Origin: JAGNRR01 sp964389575
GTDB taxonomy: Bacteria > Bacteroidota > Bacteroidia > Chitinophagales > Chitinophagaceae
Direction of reading: 5' to 3'
DNA: 38,037 bases
NCBI GenBank assembly: GCA_964389575.1
Contig: CAYMFF010000021.1
Coordinates: 1 to 38,037 of the forward strand
In this document: one piece after another, positions 32,660-38,037 of the stretch
Position numbering within the stretch: the first letter of the stretch is position 1
Layout of the letters: every line of letters starts with the position of its first letter
The notes under the pieces: model-generated
What the model was told of the DNA's origin: nothing
Databases searched by the model: none
What the model saw: only the letters and a program-made list of their open reading frames with translations
Translations under genes and position numbers: made by a program

Positions 32660-33409
32660 TTAGGCCTTGGATTTAAGTAAAATGGCTTCCACTTCTGCCT
32701 TTCTGTCTCTGGCTATGTTTACCTCTAATTCATTTTCCATAATAAGTTTATTACTTCCCTTTAAGTAGCTAGCCACTAAGTTTAGATTAATAAAAAATGA
32801 ACGATGGACCCGCAGAAAATTTTCTTGATCGTCAATTATTTCGGCATAATACGAAAGCGGCTTACTGGTCATAAGACTACTTCCATCCTGCTTATATATT
32901 TTGGCATACGAGCGCTGCGCCTCAATGTGACTAATATCATTAATATAAATAAACTGCACCCCATCAGCCTGTGGAATCGCTATTTTACGGAGTTTTTCTT
33001 GCTCCATATTTTCTTTGAGTGCATCAAGTCGAGCTTGCATACTTTGCGCATCTAAGCGCACTTTGAGATTAGCCACTGCTTTTTTTAAGAGCGAAATACG
33101 CACAGGCTTCAGTACATAATCGACAGCAGAAACTTCAAATGCCTTTAGTGCATATTCGCTATAAGCAGTAACAAAAATGATTTCGAAATCTACTTTATCA
33201 AAAAAAGACAACAACTCAAAGCCCGAATAATTAGGCATTTCAATATCTAAAAAAACGACATCGGGCTTTAATTTTTTTATAGCAAGCACCGCATCCGGCA
33301 CATTGGCACACTCGCCCACTAGCTCTACCTCGGGCGTGTAGGCCGTGAGTAACTCACGCATCACTTCTCTGGCTGGCTTTTCGTCATCTATTATGAGTGC
33401 TCGTATCAT
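32660..33409 (-). CDS. LytTR-family response regulator
   Basis: A 249-residue regulator. The receiver domain (1-120) has acidic D8-D9, phospho-acceptor D55 ('VVFLDIEMP'), T81 and K101, all intact. A linker helix follows (about 120-145), then a LytTR DNA-binding domain (about 148-249: 'IYINDISHIEAQRSYAKIY', 'FLRVHRSFFINLNLVASY'). LytTR proteins bind direct repeats upstream of target promoters. It is 66 bases downstream of the sensor kinase in the same direction and is surely its partner. The LamG surface-protein gene starts about 98 bases after its stop and is a likely target or operon member. Confidence 0.95.
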   Translation of the reverse strand: MIRALIIDDEKPAREVMRELLTAYTPEVELVGECANVPDAVLAIKKLKPDVVFLDIEMPNYSGFELLSFFDKVDFEIIFVTAYSEYALKAFEVSAVDYVLKPVRISLLKKAVANLKVRLDAQSMQARLDALKENMEQEKLRKIAIPQADGVQFIYINDISHIEAQRSYAKIYKQDGSSLMTSKPLSYYAEIIDDQENFLRVHRSFFINLNLVASYLKGSNKLIMENELEVNIARDRKAEVEAILLKSKA

Positions 33410-33475
33410 AGTGCAAGTAAAAGATGTTTTAGTTTATGTTTCAAATTCAATTTCCCAAAGGGGGCTTACGGTTTT

Positions 33476-36400
33476 CTAATCGTGATTTTCGTTTATTGGC
33501 AACTGCAACAAAACAAGCGTCCCACAATTTTCCTTTTCAGGAAAAGCATCGGTAATTTCTACTTCAATTGTTTGATTATAAATTTCATTTAATAAGTCCA
33601 TTCTTTTCTGATTGGCTTGCGTACTAAATCCAGCACCTTTTTTTCGAGCCTTCTGCTCAGCTGATTTTTTTCTACCAATCCCGTTATCTTCTATTTGTAC
33701 TTGTAGCTTGCCCCCCTTTCTTTTTATCAGAATGCGTACTTGTTTTTCGCCCTCCTTGTGCAGCAAACCATGCTTAAATACATTCTCTACATAGGGTTGA
33801 ATAAGCATAGGTGGCACTTTGATTTCTTGTTGTTCATGAGCATCTAGCTCCACTTCAAAGTGTACTTGTATCTCATCGCCAAACCGAAGCTTCTCTAAAT
33901 CTAAATACAGCTCTAGCATTTCAATTTCTTTGCTCAGTGTAATTTCATTTTTACCTGAATTCTCCAAGGTTTTCCTAACCAAATCACTAAACATGCCTAG
34001 GTATTCATTCGTGTTCTCAAAATCTTTTTTTATTACTAAATTCTGAACGGAGTTTAATGCGTTAAATACAAAATGCGGATTCATTTGTGCCTTAATCGCT
34101 GTTATTTCAGATTGTTTAATTCGTTTATCATAAGCAGCTTTTTTTCTAATTTGATTTAGCCGAGTGTAAAATATAAAACCAAGGAGAAGCAAAAGCCCTA
34201 GCACACAAAGGATATAAAACCACCAAGAACGATACCATGGCGGCGCCAAGGTAAAGTCATAAGTTGCAACTTCACTCTCATTGAAAGCTGTTTGTAGTTT
34301 TACCTCTAGAGTATAACGCCCCTCTCGTAAAGAATTAAATCGGATTTCATTATTAGTGGAAACCTGCGATGTCCATGCAGTATCTGCAGGAAGCAATCGA
34401 TACTCATATGTAAAATTTCCTCGGCTATTTAACGCCGACCCGTTAATTTTAAAGCGCAAAGAATTATCACTAAAAGAAATATTTTTTCCTTGTTCTAGTT
34501 TTTTATTTTTAGACCATAAGGATGCAATAGCTGCATATAATTTTGATTTTTTAGTTTCTTGTATAGGCAATATAAATACACCCTTTGTAGTAGAAACATA
34601 CAATTCGTTCTGATATAATAAAGCATCTATACACACCGCTTTGGGCAAATAGTTAGCAGCAGAATAGGTAGCAAACACGCCGCTTTTTTCTGTAAAAAGT
34701 TGCACCCCTTTTTCAAAAATTATAACAAGGGTATCACCCTGTTGCCGCAAACGGTCTATGCGTGTTTTTAGTAAACCCTGTTCTGCAGACCATTGTTTTG
34801 TCGCCTCGCCGTTTTTTAATTTATAAAGACCTGTGCGACCGCCACTCCACACAAGCTCTCCTGATGTGCTTGGGTATAAGAAGTCAGATTGAATACGCTC
34901 TTTCTGCCATTTAATTTCTCTTTGCATTTTATCTGGCGTAAAAAGATAAAGTCCATTCCGTGTACCGACATAAATAAAACCACTGGAAGAATTATAGTAA
35001 TGCGAATAGGTTTTATTTTGAAGAACATCAACCCGTTGATTAAAATTTGATATTGAACCCTTAAGTGATGTTACTTCATCAAATTTATATTTTGAAGTAA
35101 ACTCCTTTATCTGATCTGTATTACCATAATAACTAAAACCCGCTGAGGTGCTCGCAAAATGGTCTTTAGTATCCTTAAAAAAAGAGAGCCATTTTAAATT
35201 AGAACCTAGGCCAACGAACTGATACTGTGGTTTTTTTTGGGGAGTGAATAAAAAATTGTTTCCTATGTTCACAAAGTTAATAGCATCTGCAAATTGATTA
35301 CTTCTGTACATAAAAACCCGTCCACCTAATGGAGCTTTTAGTTTTCTCACTTGTGGCCATTCACCGTAACCCGACTTTGAACTGGTATACGATATACCCT
35401 GCCCGTTGTTTATAAAATTTGTAACCAAGCCCTTACCAAAAATTTCAGTAGAGCGGACCTTACTATTGGGAATCGCTATAAGTCCTTTCTCTAAAGTGGA
35501 TAACCAAATCGTGCCAGCAGCATCCTGCTGTATAAACGAGATACTTAAATTAGGAAACCAATGCGCTTGTAAATTAAATTGATTGTCATAAATAAAAACA
35601 CCTTTTTCCGTAAGTACGTAGAGTAGTTCGGTATAAACTTGTGCTGCCAATACACGCACGCCTTCTATTCCTTTTAATCTAATGGCGCGTGTATTTTCAG
35701 CATCTGTATTTTCTAAACAATAAGCCTGCAGCGGTTCATTCGTCTTACCGTCTACATTTTTCAAACCGATAAAATAATTTTTTTTATTTAGTTTGAGCTC
35801 AGCCAAAGGATAAAAATCTGTTTCTTTTAAACTCCTAATATTCCCCTTCTCAAAGCTAAATCTATTATTATCCAACCTGATAAACGCTTCTTTTGAATTA
35901 CTAGCATAAAACGTAAGAATGGTCTTATTCTGAATCGGTAGATTGATCGTTACAGAATCTAATATTCCCGTGGGTGCATAATATCTATAAAAACTTTTAT
36001 TATCTCTTGAAAAAAGAAAAACAGAATCTGCCAAGATTTCACCATTCGGATAACCCAACTGTGCTGATAGTTTTTTTATAAGAAAAACCTTTTGACCGTC
36101 ATAGCAATAAATCCCTCCCTGAAAACTTACGAAAAAAATATTACCATATTTATCTTCATCTAAACTGGTAATGGACAATTCTTCGTGTCCCGGAATTTCA
36201 ATCTCCTCTACAGTGCTGCCGTTATAACGGGCTAAACCCTTATTAGTAGCGGCGTATAGCATACCGTCTTTTTTACAGAGCAAAATTTCATAAACCTCAT
36301 TGGTGGGTAAACCGCTCTCCGAATTAATGAAATAATGAAAGGGCTCTTGCGCGAACAGTGTGTTCGTAAAGCATAGTAATATGAAAAGAATTTTCCTCAC
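33476..36400 (-). CDS. LytS-type sensor histidine kinase with periplasmic beta-propeller
   Basis: A 974-residue sensor starting with GTG at 36400. Signal peptide MRKILFILLCFTNTLFAQ, then a seven-bladed-type propeller region (about 20-620) with repeated 'GLARYNG', 'GLYLFTPDK', 'GLYKLKNGE' blades. A Y_Y_Y-like domain (about 640-715) is followed by one membrane helix (about 725-748, 'WWFYILCVLGLLLLLGFIFY'). The His_kinase domain has H776 in 'MNPHFVFNALNSVQNL'; the ATPase part shows the N-box 'QPYVENVFKHG' and 'DNGIGR'. It senses an external signal and phosphorylates the LytTR regulator encoded next. The catalytic residues look intact. The shorter propeller protein at 27266-27963 resembles its N-terminus. 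Confidence 0.93.
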   Translation of the reverse strand: MRKILFILLCFTNTLFAQEPFHYFINSESGLPTNEVYEILLCKKDGMLYAATNKGLARYNGSTVEEIEIPGHEELSITSLDEDKYGNIFFVSFQGGIYCYDGQKVFLIKKLSAQLGYPNGEILADSVFLFSRDNKSFYRYYAPTGILDSVTINLPIQNKTILTFYASNSKEAFIRLDNNRFSFEKGNIRSLKETDFYPLAELKLNKKNYFIGLKNVDGKTNEPLQAYCLENTDAENTRAIRLKGIEGVRVLAAQVYTELLYVLTEKGVFIYDNQFNLQAHWFPNLSISFIQQDAAGTIWLSTLEKGLIAIPNSKVRSTEIFGKGLVTNFINNGQGISYTSSKSGYGEWPQVRKLKAPLGGRVFMYRSNQFADAINFVNIGNNFLFTPQKKPQYQFVGLGSNLKWLSFFKDTKDHFASTSAGFSYYGNTDQIKEFTSKYKFDEVTSLKGSISNFNQRVDVLQNKTYSHYYNSSSGFIYVGTRNGLYLFTPDKMQREIKWQKERIQSDFLYPSTSGELVWSGGRTGLYKLKNGEATKQWSAEQGLLKTRIDRLRQQGDTLVIIFEKGVQLFTEKSGVFATYSAANYLPKAVCIDALLYQNELYVSTTKGVFILPIQETKKSKLYAAIASLWSKNKKLEQGKNISFSDNSLRFKINGSALNSRGNFTYEYRLLPADTAWTSQVSTNNEIRFNSLREGRYTLEVKLQTAFNESEVATYDFTLAPPWYRSWWFYILCVLGLLLLLGFIFYTRLNQIRKKAAYDKRIKQSEITAIKAQMNPHFVFNALNSVQNLVIKKDFENTNEYLGMFSDLVRKTLENSGKNEITLSKEIEMLELYLDLEKLRFGDEIQVHFEVELDAHEQQEIKVPPMLIQPYVENVFKHGLLHKEGEKQVRILIKRKGGKLQVQIEDNGIGRKKSAEQKARKKGAGFSTQANQKRMDLLNEIYNQTIEVEITDAFPEKENCGTLVLLQLPINENHD

Positions 36401-36435
36401 CTGAAAAGTAAGGTAAAAATACTGGATACATCAAT

Positions 36436-36475
36436 GTGAATAAAAAAAGAAAGCGTCTCTTTGAAAAAAGACACC
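36436..36475 (-). terminator. weak terminator of the SprB-repeat gene
   Basis: On the minus strand GTGTCTTT and AAAGAGAC pair over eight bases with one mismatch and are followed by a T-rich stretch (TTTCTTTTTTT). It lies just after the stop at 36487. Confidence 0.5.
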
Positions 36476-36486
36476 TCCAGAATAAT

Positions 36487-38037
36487 TTATCGTATCAAGG
36501 TCAAATTCCCTTTACGGATATACTCTTTTCGATCTGTTAAACATTTATATCTAAATACATAATAGAAATCGCCAATAGCCTGATCTTCACCTTTGAATTT
36601 ACCATTCCACGAATCTGAATAAGTATATGTTTGCCAAACTTTTTGACCCCATCGATTGAATATTTCAAATTGACGAAGTTCTATCCCAGCAGTGCTCAGT
36701 ACTCTAAACTCATCATTGCGCCCATCCCCATTCGGGCTAAATGCGTTTGGCAAGAAGACTTCCGTACAACAATCACCAGGATTTATGTAAGTCGTATCAG
36801 TCACTTTACAACCAGCACCATCAAGTACTTCAACAAAATAATATCCAAAACGTAGACCTCTTACTTCAGCTTCCATAGATGCTGGGGTAGAGCTCCATAA
36901 ATATGTAAACGGCGGCACACCTCCTAGGACATCTACTCTCGCTGTCCCCTCATTGCCATATCCTTTGCAGGGCAAATCAGTTTTTGTTATACTAGTCTGC
37001 AACGAATTAGGATTGGCAAGTACATTAAACGTAGTATCATACTCGCAACCCGAACTATCAACAATAGTAATATTGTATACTCCTTTTTTCAAATCATAGA
37101 AAATACCACATTGATTAAACGAGATACCTGGACGTCTATAATATGTATAATACGGACGACCTCCGCTTGCCTGTAATACAATTTTCCCATCTTCAGAATC
37201 GTCGCAAGTTGTTGGTGTCAATTCATAACTAGCAATACCTACAGGATCAGGTTCAGTAAGAGTCAATGACGTATCTAACACACAACCCAATGCATCTTGA
37301 ATACTTAGCGGATATGTTCCAGCACCTAAGTTAGTATGCGAAGTGTCGCTGTTATATGCACTTCCATTAAAGGCGTATTGCAATCCGCCTACACCACCAA
37401 TTGCTGTAAAACTCAAACTGCCGTTACTATCTCCGTGGCAAGTTGGTTCTATAAAATTGAATGAGGTTATTCTAATTTCAGGGTTTTGATTAATTGTTAC
37501 ACTTGTTGTTGTTGAACAATTATTATCATCAGTTGCTGTGACAATATATGTTATTGCGGCAAGTCCTGTAAAGTTTCCACTTGGACTTTGTGTTCCAATA
37601 TTCGGACTCAAAGTGAACGAAATATTGCCAGTTCCACCAGCGGCAGTTACTGAAATCTCACCTGTACTATCACCGAAACAAGTTACATCAACTGTGTTCA
37701 CACTTGTAAATAACACTTGTGTTGGCTGATGTACCTCCATTGGGCCAACTGCTAACGGACAACCATTACTATCGACAATATTGACAGTATAACTACCTGC
37801 TGTTAATCCTGTAAACAATCCAGTATTATTAGTTGTTGCGCCCGGTGTTATTGTCAAAATATACGGTTGCGTACCGCCAGTTGTTGTTACTTGAATTTGA
37901 CCATCGCTACCCCCAAAGCAACTAACAGAATCTGTTGTATAAATTGCCGATATTGGCAGTGGTTCTGTAACAGAATTTATACTTGAAATACTGCAACCAA
38001 GTGCATCTGTCACAGTCATTGTATAATTATTGGCTGC
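36487..38037 (-). CDS. SprB-repeat surface protein with T9SS type B sorting domain, 5' end outside window
   Basis: The C-terminal 516 residues of a larger protein; the frame is open to the window edge, so the start lies beyond 38037. It holds about five SprB-type repeats of ~75-85 residues, each opening with a Cys (TCFGDSTGEISVTAAGGTG, TCHGDSNGSLSFTAIGGVG) and closing with 'D..GC'. The last ~90 residues are the gliding-motility-associated / T9SS type B signal: 'FLPNAFSPNGDGRNDEFRV', 'FEIFNRWGQKVWQ', 'DSWNGKFKG', 'GDFYYVFRYKC'. Proteins of this kind are secreted by the T9SS and attached to the surface; SprB itself is a gliding adhesin. Whether this organism glides cannot be told from here. Confidence 0.92.
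   Translation of the reverse strand, partial: AANNYTMTVTDALGCSISSINSVTEPLPISAIYTTDSVSCFGGSDGQIQVTTTGGTQPYILTITPGATTNNTGLFTGLTAGSYTVNIVDSNGCPLAVGPMEVHQPTQVLFTSVNTVDVTCFGDSTGEISVTAAGGTGNISFTLSPNIGTQSPSGNFTGLAAITYIVTATDDNNCSTTTSVTINQNPEIRITSFNFIEPTCHGDSNGSLSFTAIGGVGGLQYAFNGSAYNSDTSHTNLGAGTYPLSIQDALGCVLDTSLTLTEPDPVGIASYELTPTTCDDSEDGKIVLQASGGRPYYTYYRRPGISFNQCGIFYDLKKGVYNITIVDSSGCEYDTTFNVLANPNSLQTSITKTDLPCKGYGNEGTARVDVLGGVPPFTYLWSSTPASMEAEVRGLRFGYYFVEVLDGAGCKVTDTTYINPGDCCTEVFLPNAFSPNGDGRNDEFRVLSTAGIELRQFEIFNRWGQKVWQTYTYSDSWNGKFKGEDQAIGDFYYVFRYKCLTDRKEYIRKGNLTLIR

Overview
The window looks like a chromosomal contig from a Bacteroidota bacterium. The DNA is AT-rich. Several genes are typical of this phylum: a DUF4270-type lipoprotein, SprB-repeat and LamG surface proteins with type IX secretion (T9SS) C-terminal signals, an OmpA-family porin with thrombospondin type-3 repeats, and a propeller-type sensor kinase with a LytTR regulator. 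Several genes are preceded by the Bacteroidota -7 promoter box (TAnnTTTG), some with a TTG/TTTG about 17-22 bases upstream. I cannot place it below phylum. A run of 100 N at 6464-6563 marks a scaffold join, so this is a draft assembly or MAG.

Layout. 1-1490 is accessory-looking: a RelE/ParE-type toxin, a GC-rich structured element, and an unrecognised lipoprotein. 1487-8275 holds a TPR protein, the electron-transfer flavoprotein pair etfB-etfA with a bifunctional-nuclease/UVR protein, a membrane diadenylate cyclase with an altered DGA motif, an ABC ATPase, a PduO-type cobalamin adenosyltransferase cut by the gap, and glmS, also cut. 8282-10561 continues the glmS operon upstream with a DUF4270 lipoprotein and a short GT5-only glycogen-synthase-like protein. 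10656-13354 is a forward operon: panC, panD, a flippase-like membrane protein and rfaE2. 13356-19603 carries a small secreted protein, prfB without the usual frameshift site, a lysine-rich outer-membrane protein and leuS. 19673-27201 carries a secreted protein with a start problem, ompA, a Wzx-like flippase with a start problem, an M13 metallopeptidase lipoprotein, a DM13 lipoprotein and a charged cold-shock-domain protein.

27266-38037 is a one-directional (minus strand) surface and signalling region. It holds a frameshifted propeller-like secreted protein, an unknown secreted protein, a LamG/Ig T9SS cargo, a LytTR response regulator, its LytS-type propeller sensor kinase, and the C-terminal part of a SprB-repeat T9SS type-B protein that runs off the window. 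The co-orientation suggests that the sensor/regulator pair controls neighbouring exported proteins, but this is inference.

No tRNA, rRNA, CRISPR array or transposase was recognised. No gene-free stretch exceeds about 240 bases. The least ordinary items are: the lysine-rich (about 46% Lys over 134 residues) periplasmic segment fused to a beta-barrel; the KEGA variant of the diadenylate cyclase active site; the GC-rich element with two competing hairpins behind the toxin; a ~116 bp imperfect inverted-repeat element at 20391-20506; and three genes whose reading frames each need a one-base homopolymer change or a non-standard start.
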